64,000 nucleotides of DNA from Nocardia iowensis (lineage in GTDB: Bacteria; Actinomycetota; Actinomycetes; Mycobacteriales; Mycobacteriaceae): positions 1,426,001 to 1,490,000 of the forward strand of contig NZ_CP078145.1 in the NCBI RefSeq assembly GCF_019222765.1, in the 5' to 3' direction. Positions within the stretch are counted from its first letter, which is position 1. The number at the start of each line of letters is the position of its first letter. The position numbers and the translations under genes were made by a program. Shown one piece after another: positions 32,815-40,573 of the stretch. Below the pieces are notes generated by a model. The model saw only the letters and a list, made by a program, of their open reading frames with translations, was not told the DNA's origin and searched no databases.

Positions 32815-35808
32815 ATGCTGCACGGTCTGTGGTCGCCGGGATCCGGGTTGCTGCTCTGGCACGACGCGCCCCTTACCGCGCTGCCCGACCCATTGGGCAG
32901 CGTGTTGAGCGCGTCCAAATTCCGGCACCGGGCCGACGTGCTGGTCAGCGGTCCGGACGGCACCGCGACCGAACAGGTCCGCGCGCACGCGATGGTCCCG
33001 GCGGCCGCGGCGGAGGCGCTGCGGCAGCGCCTTCCCGCCGCGGCGGTGGCCGGTGATCTGCGCTTCCTGGCGCACGTCGCGCACGGTGTCGAGCGGTGGG
33101 TGCGGGCCGGTCGGATCGTGCCGGAACTGCGCCGGGAAGACGGCCAGTGGTGGGTGCGCTGGCGGCTGGTCGGCAGCGAGCGGCAGCGGGCCTGGCTGGC
33201 CGAGTTGGCGGTGGCCATGCCCGCCGCGCTGCGGGTGGCGGGTCGGCCGACCGTGCTGCTCGACGACCTGGTCAGCGAACTCACCGACCCGATCGCGCGG
33301 GCGTTGATCGACCTGCCGGGCTCGTCGCATCCGCTGGTCGATGCCCTGGTCCGGGATGTCCCGCTGGACGGCGGCAGCTACCAGGTGGCCGAGGTGCTGG
33401 AGCGGTGGCGGGCCACCCTGACCGGCGACGAGCCGGAACTGGTACTCCGCCTGCTCGAGCCGGACGGCGAGGTCGGCACCGCGGACGAGTCGGTGGCGCT
33501 GTGGCGGCTGCAGGTCTGCCTGCGGGTCGACGGCGAGGCCCCGAATCCCGTGCTGTTGCAAGGTGATCCGAATTTGCTCCGGAACGCGGTGGAGCAGCTC
33601 GGCGAGGCACAGCGCGCGTATCCGCGGCTGCGTGAACTGCCGAGCGACCCACAGTCGTTGGATCTACTGCTGCCGACCGAGGTCGTCGTCGATTTGGTCG
33701 AGCATGGGGCGCACGCGTTGCGGGCGGCAGGGGTCCCGTTGCTGCTGCCGCGCGCCTGGAATGTCAGCGCGCCGACCATGCGGCTGCGAGTGGAAAGCGC
33801 GGTGCCCGCGGCCGAAAGCATCGTCGGCATGCCGGGACTCGTCTCCTACCGATGGGAACTCGCGCTCGGCGACACCATCCTGACCAAGGCGGAGATGGAA
33901 CGGCTGGTCCGCAGCAAGTCGGACCTGGTCCAGCTGCGCGGCGACTGGGTGCAGGCCGACCACAAAGTGCTGGCCGCCGCCGCCCGTTACGTCGCCGCGC
34001 ACACCGACACCTCCGAAATCACCTTCGCCGACCTGATCGGCGAACTCGCGGGCGGTCGCGTCGAACAGGTGCCGATCACCGAGGTCACCGCCACCGGCTG
34101 GGCGGCCGACATCCTGGATCGGACCCGCGAGCTGGCCCCGATCGAGCCCCCGGTCGGGCTGAAAGCGCAACTGCGGCCCTACCAGGAACGCGGCCTCGCA
34201 TGGCTGGCGACCATGAGCCACATGGGTTTCGGGGCGATCCTGGCCGACGACATGGGCCTCGGTAAGACCGTGCAGGTGCTCGCGCTGTTGGTACACGAGC
34301 GCGAGGCGGCCCGCACGGTGCGAGACCAGCGGCCCGGAAATCATCAGGCGGCGTCGACAAGTCGGGATCGCACCTCGGCGGATGCGAGTTTCGATGGCGC
34401 AGTGGTCATTTCGCTCGACGCCGCGCGGCGTCGCAAGGCCGGAGTTGCCGACGGCGGCATCGGCCGGCAGCACGCTCTCCGGCAGACAGCGGAAAACTCG
34501 CGTCCGGACGGCATGCCGGGGCCCACCTTGCTGGTGTGCCCGATGTCGGTGGTCGGCAACTGGCAGCGCGAGACCGAGCGTTTCGCGCCGGATCTACGCG
34601 TCTGGGTCCACCACGGCGCGGGCCGGCGCTCCGGCGCGGAGTTGGACGCGGCGGTGGCCGAGGCGGATCTGGTGATCACGACGTATTCGCTGCTCGCGCG
34701 CGATCTCGACGAGTTGAAGCGGCAGACCTGGGACCGCATCGTGCTCGACGAGGCACAACACATCAAGAATGCCGCCACCAGGCAGTCGCGCGCGGCGCGT
34801 GCGCTGCCCGCGCGACATCGGCTGGCGCTCACCGGAACTCCGGTGGAGAACCGGCTGGAGGAACTGCGCTCGATCATGGATTTCGCGGTGCCGAAGGTGC
34901 TCGGTAGCCCGCAGACCTTCCGCGCCCGCTTCGCCGTGCCCATCGAGCGCGAGCGGGACGAGAACGCGATCAGCAGGCTGCGGATGATCACGCAGCCGTT
35001 CGTGCTGCGCCGTGTGAAGACCGATCCAGCGGTGATCTCCGATCTGCCGGACAAGCTGGAGATGACGGTGCGCGCCAACCTGACCGTCGAGCAGGCCGCG
35101 CTGTACCAGGCGGTGGTCGACGACATGCTGGCCAAGATCAAGGACGCGAAAGGTATGGCGCGCAAGGGCGCCGTGCTCGGCGCGCTGACCAGGCTGAAGC
35201 AGGTGTGCAATCACCCGGCGCACTTCCTCGGCGACGGCTCCGCCGTGCTGCACCGCGGCGGCCATCGCTCCGGCAAGCTCGCCCTGGTGGAGGACGTGCT
35301 CGACGCGGTGCTCGCGGACGGCGAGAAAGCATTGCTGTTCACCCAGTTTCGCGAGTTCGGCGAGCTCGTCGCGCCCTACCTGGCCGAGCGGTTCGGTACC
35401 GAGATCCCGTTCCTACACGGCGGGGTGCCAAAGCAGCGGCGCGACACCATGGTCACCCGCTTCCAGGAGCCGGACGGTCCCCCGCTGATGCTGTTGTCGC
35501 TCAAGGCCGGTGGCACCGGTCTGAACCTTACCGCCGCCAATCATGTTGTGCACCTGGATCGCTGGTGGAATCCGGCAGTGGAGAACCAGGCCACCGACCG
35601 CGCGTACCGAATCGGCCAGCAGCGCAATGTTCAGGTGCGCAAACTGGTCTGCGTCGACACCATCGAAGAGCGGATCGACGAAATGATCAAGGGTAAAAGG
35701 CAACTGGCCGACTTGGCGGTCGGTGCGGGGGAGAACTGGATTACCGAGCTCAGCACCGACGACCTGCGTGAGCTGTTCACCCTTGGGGCGGAGGCGGTCG
35801 GCGAGTGA
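32815..35808 (+). CDS. SNF2/DEAD-box-type helicase (HelZ-like)
   Basis: A 997-residue SNF2-family ATPase that probably translocates on duplex DNA and displaces bound proteins. A long N-terminal region (about 1-440) precedes motif I ADDMGLGKT (about 475-483), motif II LDEAQH (about 643), motif III LTGTPVENRLEEL and the C-terminal helicase domain (LFTQFREFGEL, LHGGVPKQRRD, LSLKAGGTGLNLTAANHVVHLDRWWNPAVENQATDRAYRIGQ). It resembles M. tuberculosis HelZ (Rv2101). An unusual Ser/Arg/Gln-rich segment of about 70 residues (34300-34510) separates motif I from motif Ia. ATG 32815 is used; TTG 32803 adds four residues. It overlaps the SWIM gene by 4 nt. Confidence 0.93.
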   Translation: MLHGLWSPGSGLLLWHDAPLTALPDPLGSVLSASKFRHRADVLVSGPDGTATEQVRAHAMVPAAAAEALRQRLPAAAVAGDLRFLAHVAHGVERWVRAGRIVPELRREDGQWWVRWRLVGSERQRAWLAELAVAMPAALRVAGRPTVLLDDLVSELTDPIARALIDLPGSSHPLVDALVRDVPLDGGSYQVAEVLERWRATLTGDEPELVLRLLEPDGEVGTADESVALWRLQVCLRVDGEAPNPVLLQGDPNLLRNAVEQLGEAQRAYPRLRELPSDPQSLDLLLPTEVVVDLVEHGAHALRAAGVPLLLPRAWNVSAPTMRLRVESAVPAAESIVGMPGLVSYRWELALGDTILTKAEMERLVRSKSDLVQLRGDWVQADHKVLAAAARYVAAHTDTSEITFADLIGELAGGRVEQVPITEVTATGWAADILDRTRELAPIEPPVGLKAQLRPYQERGLAWLATMSHMGFGAILADDMGLGKTVQVLALLVHEREAARTVRDQRPGNHQAASTSRDRTSADASFDGAVVISLDAARRRKAGVADGGIGRQHALRQTAENSRPDGMPGPTLLVCPMSVVGNWQRETERFAPDLRVWVHHGAGRRSGAELDAAVAEADLVITTYSLLARDLDELKRQTWDRIVLDEAQHIKNAATRQSRAARALPARHRLALTGTPVENRLEELRSIMDFAVPKVLGSPQTFRARFAVPIERERDENAISRLRMITQPFVLRRVKTDPAVISDLPDKLEMTVRANLTVEQAALYQAVVDDMLAKIKDAKGMARKGAVLGALTRLKQVCNHPAHFLGDGSAVLHRGGHRSGKLALVEDVLDAVLADGEKALLFTQFREFGELVAPYLAERFGTEIPFLHGGVPKQRRDTMVTRFQEPDGPPLMLLSLKAGGTGLNLTAANHVVHLDRWWNPAVENQATDRAYRIGQQRNVQVRKLVCVDTIEERIDEMIKGKRQLADLAVGAGENWITELSTDDLRELFTLGAEAVGE

Positions 35809-36572
35809 GTCCCTACATCGACTACAGCGAGTACGGCAAACGCCGCCCGGTGCGCGGTGGCGTCGAGGCGCGCAGTCGGCGTGGGGGTTTCGGGCGTACC
35901 TGGTGGGGTAAGGCGTTGATCGACCTGGTCGAGCAGATGGCCGATGGAGGGCGCATGTCGCGCGGCCGCACCTACGCCCGGGCCGGGCAGGTGGTCAGCT
36001 ACCGGATCGAGCCGGGCTCGGTGACCGCGGAAGTGCAGGGCAGTCAACCTCGCCCGTTCACCGCGGTGTTCACGGTCCGGCCGCTGCGTGCGGAAGAAAT
36101 CGAACTGCTCATCGAGACGATCCGCGACGCGCCGGGCATGCTCGCCGAGATCGCTTCCGGCGCACTGCCGACCGCCCTCGGGCCACTGCTGCTGCCGACC
36201 ACCGCGGCCGATCTGGATTTCACCTGCAGCTGCCCCGACCCTGGTTGGCCGTGCAAGCATGTGGCCGCGGTCTGCTACCTGCTCGCCGAACGGCTCGACG
36301 AGCGCCCCCGCGAGATTCTCGCGCTGCGCGGACTCGACTTGGACACCCTCATCGGCGGCATCGAACGTGACCCGCGCGCAACGGATTCCGGCGATCCGTA
36401 CGGCAACGAAGCCGAGCTGCCGAACCTGCCGAAGGTCGAATTCCATCCTGCCCCCGAGGATCTGGATCCGCTGCTGTTGCGCAAGGCGATGCGGATGACC
36501 TCGGCCGAGGAGTCGATCGCCGCGACCGGGCTGCGCGAATTCACCGCGCTGTATCGCATGTTCGACGGCTGA
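35805..36572 (+). CDS. SWIM zinc finger protein coupled to the SNF2 helicase
   Basis: A 255-residue protein whose centre contains a SWIM zinc finger: CxCx6CxH formed by Cys141, Cys143, Cys150 and His152 (CSCPDPGWPCKH). The N-terminus FGRTWWGKALIDLVEQM is typical of bacterial SWIM proteins found beside SNF2 helicases. GTG 35805 overlaps the helicase stop (GTGA), so the two are translated together and probably act as one complex on DNA or RNA. The biological role of the pair is not established. Confidence 0.92.
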   Translation: MSPYIDYSEYGKRRPVRGGVEARSRRGGFGRTWWGKALIDLVEQMADGGRMSRGRTYARAGQVVSYRIEPGSVTAEVQGSQPRPFTAVFTVRPLRAEEIELLIETIRDAPGMLAEIASGALPTALGPLLLPTTAADLDFTCSCPDPGWPCKHVAAVCYLLAERLDERPREILALRGLDLDTLIGGIERDPRATDSGDPYGNEAELPNLPKVEFHPAPEDLDPLLLRKAMRMTSAEESIAATGLREFTALYRMFDG

Positions 36573-36768
36573 GCGAGCTGTGGTGGGCACCCGGCGTCGG
36601 GGCTTACGGTTGCCGCCGGACTCCTTGGGGCGGGATCAGGTCCGGCTGCACAGGGACCGGGACTTCCCGACACCGGATGCCTCACCCAGTCTGCGCGCGC
36701 CGGACCCGCCTCGGAACTGCCCGAGGGTTGCCCGACCACTGCCCTTGCATCGAAGGCGGGGGCAGCGT

Positions 36769-37242
36769 TCAGGCCGTCCGCCGGTTACCGGCCACCAGTA
36801 CCGCCGCGAAGCACAGCGTGGCAAGTCCGGACGCCACGATGGCCAGCTCGGGGAAATACAGGCAGGCGATCCAGAACATCCCGCCCGCCGCTGCCAGGCA
36901 GATCGCGTTGAACAGCGACCACCGGGCGATCAGCTGGGGCGCGGCACGCACCGCGACGATCGCCAGCAGGCCGAAAAGCAGAGCCAACAGGCCCATTCCG
37001 ACGCTGTAGCCGGTGTTCAGGCCGAAGACGGTCACCTGCCTACTGCCGTCGAACATCGATGTGGATACCTGTGCCGACAACTCGTTGACGACCTCTTCGG
37101 CGGGGGAGTCGTTGCCGTTGAAGACGTGCAAGCCCAGCAGGTGCGCCAGGCCGATGAAGCCGAGCAGCGCCGACCCGGTGAGGTGGACCGGGGTGGCCCA
37201 GCGGGCGGAGCGGATGGTGGACGAGGGTGTCATCGCGGTCAT
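36769..37242 (-). CDS. DUF4383-like four-helix membrane protein
   Basis: A 157-residue membrane protein with four predicted helices (about 20-42, 75-97, 103-122, 128-150) and a short extracytoplasmic loop containing NGNDSPAEEVVNEL. No enzymatic motif. GGAGG lies 5 nt before ATG 37242, supporting the start. A CTGCCC/GGGCAG hairpin (36739-36765) directly follows its stop. The 196 bp on its 3' side (36573-36768) hold nothing else that I recognise. Function unknown. Confidence 0.75.
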   Translation of the reverse strand: MTAMTPSSTIRSARWATPVHLTGSALLGFIGLAHLLGLHVFNGNDSPAEEVVNELSAQVSTSMFDGSRQVTVFGLNTGYSVGMGLLALLFGLLAIVAVRAAPQLIARWSLFNAICLAAAGGMFWIACLYFPELAIVASGLATLCFAAVLVAGNRRTA

Positions 37243-37315
37243 CGCGACCTCCGTAACTCGGGCCGAGCCAGCATTCCGCCGAACAGAACAAAAGTTACGC
37301 TATAGGCTCGCGAAC

Positions 37316-37453
37316 GTGGCAGACAAGAGTTCATGGCTCGCTGCGCGGCAGCTGGCACAGCTCCTCTACCTGCTGGTACTCGGCGCGGACTGCACGCTTC
37401 CCGCAGTGCCGCCGGATGGACTGCGCGTGCTCGCCCTTCGGGTCCCGTCATGA
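37316..37453 (+). CDS. Possible 45-residue small protein coupled to the cobalamin-binding-like gene
   Basis: GTG 37316 opens a 45-codon frame ending in TGA 37451-37453, which overlaps the ATG of the next gene (ATGA). A TATAGG -10 (37301-37306) lies 9 nt before the GTG, giving a plausible leaderless start. The peptide (SSWLAARQLAQLLYLLVLGAD...) has a Leu-rich amphipathic centre. The overlap and promoter placement suggest a translated leader or small protein; no homologue is recalled. Confidence 0.45.
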   Translation: MADKSSWLAARQLAQLLYLLVLGADCTLPAVPPDGLRVLALRVPS

Positions 37454-38217
37454 CCGGCGGCGACGATCTTGGCACCGTTGTCGCGCTCACCGAGCCGCCG
37501 CGCCGGGTGGTATCCCTGGTGCCCTCGTTGACCGAAGCGGTTGCCGCGACCTGCCCGGAACGTCTGCTGGCCGCGACCGAATGGTGTACGCATCCAAAAG
37601 ATCTCGCTGTCGAACGGGTGCGCGGCACGAAGAACCCGGATGTGCGCCGCATCATCGAGCTCGCACCCGACCTGGTGCTGTGCAACAAGGAGGAGAACCG
37701 GCGCATCGATGTCGATCGTCTCCGCAACGCCGGAATTCCGGTGTGGGTCACCAGAATCGAAACCGTGGACGAGGCACTCGCCTCGCTGGCTCGTCTCTGC
37801 ACCGTCGCCCTCCGCACCGGCATTCCACCCTGGCTCACCGCGGCCGAATCCGTCTGGGCGCCACCGCCGCCGACACCACCGCGCAATGCGGTGATCCCCA
37901 TCTGGCGCAATCCCTGGATGGTGGTCGGCCGCAACACCTTCACCGGCGACCTGGCGGGGCGCCTCGGTCTGCGCCTCGTGCATGCCGACCGCCCGGACCG
38001 TTATCCCCGTCTCACCCAGGACGAACTGACCGCCGGAATCGACCTCGCCGTCCTGCCGGACGAGCCGTACGTCTTCACCAGAACCGATGGCCCCGATGCC
38101 TTTCCGGGAACGCCGGTCGCCCTGGTGGAAGGCCGCAGCCTCACCTGGTACGGCCCGTCCTTGGTCACCGCCCGGGAAACCCTCACCCGGCAACTCGCTC
38201 AGGCTTTTCTCCCGTGA
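37450..38217 (+). CDS. Cobalamin-binding protein-like (BtuF-type helical-backbone metal receptor)
   Basis: A 255-residue protein of the periplasmic-binding-like BtuF/TroA fold: RRVVSLVPSLTEAVAATCPERLLAATEWCTHP, then VRGTKNPDVRRIIELAPDLVLCNKEENR, and a second lobe with IPIWRNPWMVVGRNTFTGDLAGRLGL. BtuF-like proteins bind vitamin B12 or metal chelates. No signal peptide or lipobox is visible from ATG 37450, and no ABC permease is adjacent, so it may act in the cytoplasm. Cobalamin relevance would fit the B12-dependent IcmF encoded 5 kb away, but this is only context. Confidence 0.85.
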   Translation: MTGGDDLGTVVALTEPPRRVVSLVPSLTEAVAATCPERLLAATEWCTHPKDLAVERVRGTKNPDVRRIIELAPDLVLCNKEENRRIDVDRLRNAGIPVWVTRIETVDEALASLARLCTVALRTGIPPWLTAAESVWAPPPPTPPRNAVIPIWRNPWMVVGRNTFTGDLAGRLGLRLVHADRPDRYPRLTQDELTAGIDLAVLPDEPYVFTRTDGPDAFPGTPVALVEGRSLTWYGPSLVTARETLTRQLAQAFLP

Positions 38218-38238
38218 ATTGGGCTGCTGGCGCGCGGC

Positions 38239-39732
38239 CTAAGCCGAGGTCGCGAACCGGTAGTCGGCCAGGTCGAAATGTCCACTGCGCCATGCCGCCT
38301 CGACCGTGGTCGACGGCCGCAACGGCACATCGCCGTGCTTGTCGAAGTAGTAGCTGTTGGACAGCGCGCAGCTGTCCTGCCAGAACACCTGGCCGCCACG
38401 GCGGGCGAGCATTTCCCGGAAGTACCGGTCGTTGGCCTCCCGGGTCACTTCGACGACTGTCGCCTTGCCCGCGCGGGCGTGGCGCAGACAGCGCAGGATG
38501 TGCCTGGTCTGGTTCTCGATCAGCGCGAAGTAGGACGAGCCGTTGTAGCCGTACGGACCGATCATCGAGAAGAAGTTCGGGAAGCCGGGAACGCTGACAC
38601 CCTCGTAAGCCTGCAGCCGGTTCTCGTCCCACCACTTCTCCAGGTCGAGGCCGCCGAGACCGCGCAGGTGATAGGTCGGCATATTGCCGGACTCCATCAC
38701 CTTGAAACCGGTCGCCAGAATCAGGACGTCGACCGGGTATTCGGTGCCGGTGGCGGTGCGCACGCCGGTGCTGGTGATCTGTTCGATCGGGTCGGTCTCC
38801 AGCACGACATTGTCGCGGTTGAACGTGGCCAGGTAGTCGTTCGAGAAGCTGGGTCGCTTGCAGCCCAAAGCGTAACGTGGCGTGAGCTTTTCGCGGACGA
38901 CCGGATCCTGCACCTGACTGCGCAGAAAGGAGAGGCCAAGGCGCTCGCCGAGCGCGGCCGTCGGCAAACTCTTGTGGTAGTGCGCGGCGATCGGGAAGGT
39001 GAGCTCGACGTACGTCTGGCTGATCAGCCGGGTCAATGACCGCGCGCCGGGCACCCGCAGCGCCCACTGCACCGGCTTGGGCAGCGGCAGGTCCAACCGG
39101 GGCAGGCACCAGATCGGCGTGCGCTGGAAGACGACGAGTTGCTCGACATCCGGCGCCGTCTCCGGAATCACCTGCACCGCGGACGCTCCCGTGCCGATGA
39201 TGGCCACCCGCTTGCCGCGCAGGTCCTGCCGATGATCCCAGCGCGAGGTGTGCATGGTGACCCCGGTGAAGTCCTCGACGCCCTGGATCTCGGGCAGCTT
39301 GGGTCGGGTCAGCACCCCGGTAGCACTGATCACGAATCGGGACCGCAGCTCGCCACCGTCGGCGGTGTGCAGCCGCCACCGGCAGCCATCCTCATCGAAC
39401 TCGGCTTCGGTGATGTTGGTGTTGAACCGGATTCGGGGCCGCAGTTGGTACTTGTCCACGCAGGACTCGGCATAGGCCTTCAGCTCATGGCCCGGCGCGT
39501 ACGTCCGTGACCAGCCGGCCCGCTGCTCGAAGGAGAACTGGTAGCTGAACGACGGAATATCCACGGCGATACCGGGATAGGTGTTCCAGTGCCACGTTCC
39601 ACCGACGCCGTCGGCCTCGTCGACGATGAGGAAATCGTCGAACCCGGCCTCCCGCAACTTGATCGCGACGCCGATCCCGGAGAACCCGGCGCCAACGATG
39701 ATCACCTCATGATCGACTCCATTGTCGTTCAT
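38239..39732 (-). CDS. Baeyer-Villiger-type flavin monooxygenase
   Basis: A 497-residue FAD/NADPH monooxygenase that inserts oxygen next to a ketone. It shows the FAD motif GAGFSG (14-19), GGTWHWNTYPG (44-54), the type I BVMO fingerprint FTGVTMHTSRWD (155-166) and the NADP motif GTGASA (180-185), followed by ATGF near 355. AGGAGG lies 5 nt before ATG 39732. It is divergent from a TetR regulator with an inverted repeat between them, so it is probably ligand induced. The natural substrate is unknown; steroid, terpenoid or alicyclic ketones are typical for relatives. Confidence 0.93.
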   Translation of the reverse strand: MNDNGVDHEVIIVGAGFSGIGVAIKLREAGFDDFLIVDEADGVGGTWHWNTYPGIAVDIPSFSYQFSFEQRAGWSRTYAPGHELKAYAESCVDKYQLRPRIRFNTNITEAEFDEDGCRWRLHTADGGELRSRFVISATGVLTRPKLPEIQGVEDFTGVTMHTSRWDHRQDLRGKRVAIIGTGASAVQVIPETAPDVEQLVVFQRTPIWCLPRLDLPLPKPVQWALRVPGARSLTRLISQTYVELTFPIAAHYHKSLPTAALGERLGLSFLRSQVQDPVVREKLTPRYALGCKRPSFSNDYLATFNRDNVVLETDPIEQITSTGVRTATGTEYPVDVLILATGFKVMESGNMPTYHLRGLGGLDLEKWWDENRLQAYEGVSVPGFPNFFSMIGPYGYNGSSYFALIENQTRHILRCLRHARAGKATVVEVTREANDRYFREMLARRGGQVFWQDSCALSNSYYFDKHGDVPLRPSTTVEAAWRSGHFDLADYRFATSA

Positions 39733-39844
39733 GCCACCTCCTGTATGCGGTGCGGCGTCCCCGCCCGCGCAATCGCCTGTGCGTCATGAGCCGTATCCGC
39801 GGCGAAGACGGCGGAGCCGACCCGGTGTGCGTGCCGCCGATTCG

Positions 39845-39872
39845 CTAATTGGCCGCACATGCCACCAATTAG
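39845..39872. promoter_or_regulatory. TetR operator candidate between monooxygenase and TetR genes
   Basis: Perfect 8-bp arms CTAATTGG (39845-39852) and CCAATTAG (39865-39872) are separated by 12 bp. A -10-like TACTTT (39886-39891) follows 8 nt before the TetR ATG, so the right arm covers the -35 region of the regulator gene. Confidence 0.75.
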
Positions 39873-39898
39873 GCGCGCGGTGCGGTACTTTGTCAACC

Positions 39899-40555
39899 AT
39901 GAGCCTGCGCGTACCGGTCCGCACCTGGGGCGGCCGCACCACCGAGGAGCGGCGCGCCGAACGCCGGGCGCGGCTGATCGATGCCGCCCTCGACATCTGG
40001 ATCGAAAACGGCTGGGCGGCCGTGACAATGCGCGGCGTCTGCCAGCGCACCGCGCTCAATGACCGCTACTTCTACGAACACTTCACTGACCGTGACGCGC
40101 TGCTCGGCGACGCCTGGGACGCCGTGTGCGCCGAGGTCTACGCCGACCTGGCGGCGATCGCCGCCGAACACATCGAGCAGCCGCCACTGGAGATCTTGCG
40201 TGCGGCGGTGACCGGCGTAGTGCGCCTACAGTCCGACGATCGCGGGCGCGCCCGCATCCTGCTGGCCGATCACGCGGGCAGCGCCGTGCTCGAGCAGCGC
40301 CGCAAGACAATGCTCACCGACGCCACCGACCTGCTCATCGCCACCGCACGGCCGTACCTGCGCCCGGATACCGACGAGAGCGAGTTCCGGATGAGCACGC
40401 TCGTCGGCATCGGCGGCTTCATCGAACTGCTCACCGCATGGCGCACCGGTGCGCTGGATATCGACGGCGCCCGCATCATCGAACACATCTGCCGGATCGG
40501 CGCGCTGCTCGGTACGCTGTATCTGCCGCCGGAGGTCATTCCGCCTGCGCGATAA
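39899..40555 (+). CDS. TetR family regulator of the divergent monooxygenase
   Basis: A 218-residue regulator with the N-terminal helix-turn-helix at about 18-62 (RLIDAALDIWIENGWAAVTMRGVCQRTALNDRYFYEHF) and a variable C-terminal ligand domain. ATG 39899 is favoured over upstream starts because the promoter and operator lie immediately before it; the transcript is probably leaderless. The perfect inverted repeat in the divergent region suggests it represses both itself and the monooxygenase. Confidence 0.9.
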   Translation: MSLRVPVRTWGGRTTEERRAERRARLIDAALDIWIENGWAAVTMRGVCQRTALNDRYFYEHFTDRDALLGDAWDAVCAEVYADLAAIAAEHIEQPPLEILRAAVTGVVRLQSDDRGRARILLADHAGSAVLEQRRKTMLTDATDLLIATARPYLRPDTDESEFRMSTLVGIGGFIELLTAWRTGALDIDGARIIEHICRIGALLGTLYLPPEVIPPAR

Positions 40556-40573
40556 GGGGTTTCATCGGGAACC

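Noticed and set aside
34320..34510. Possible frameshift or gene fusion in the SNF2 helicase
   Set aside because: The insert keeps the reading frame and both flanks match helicase motifs in the same frame, so an in-frame insertion is the simpler explanation.
31552..36572. A restriction or phage-defence island built from the HNH protein and the SNF2/SWIM pair
   Set aside because: The HNH protein has a clear lipoprotein signal and would act outside the cytoplasm. It is on the opposite strand and no methylase or other defence gene is present.
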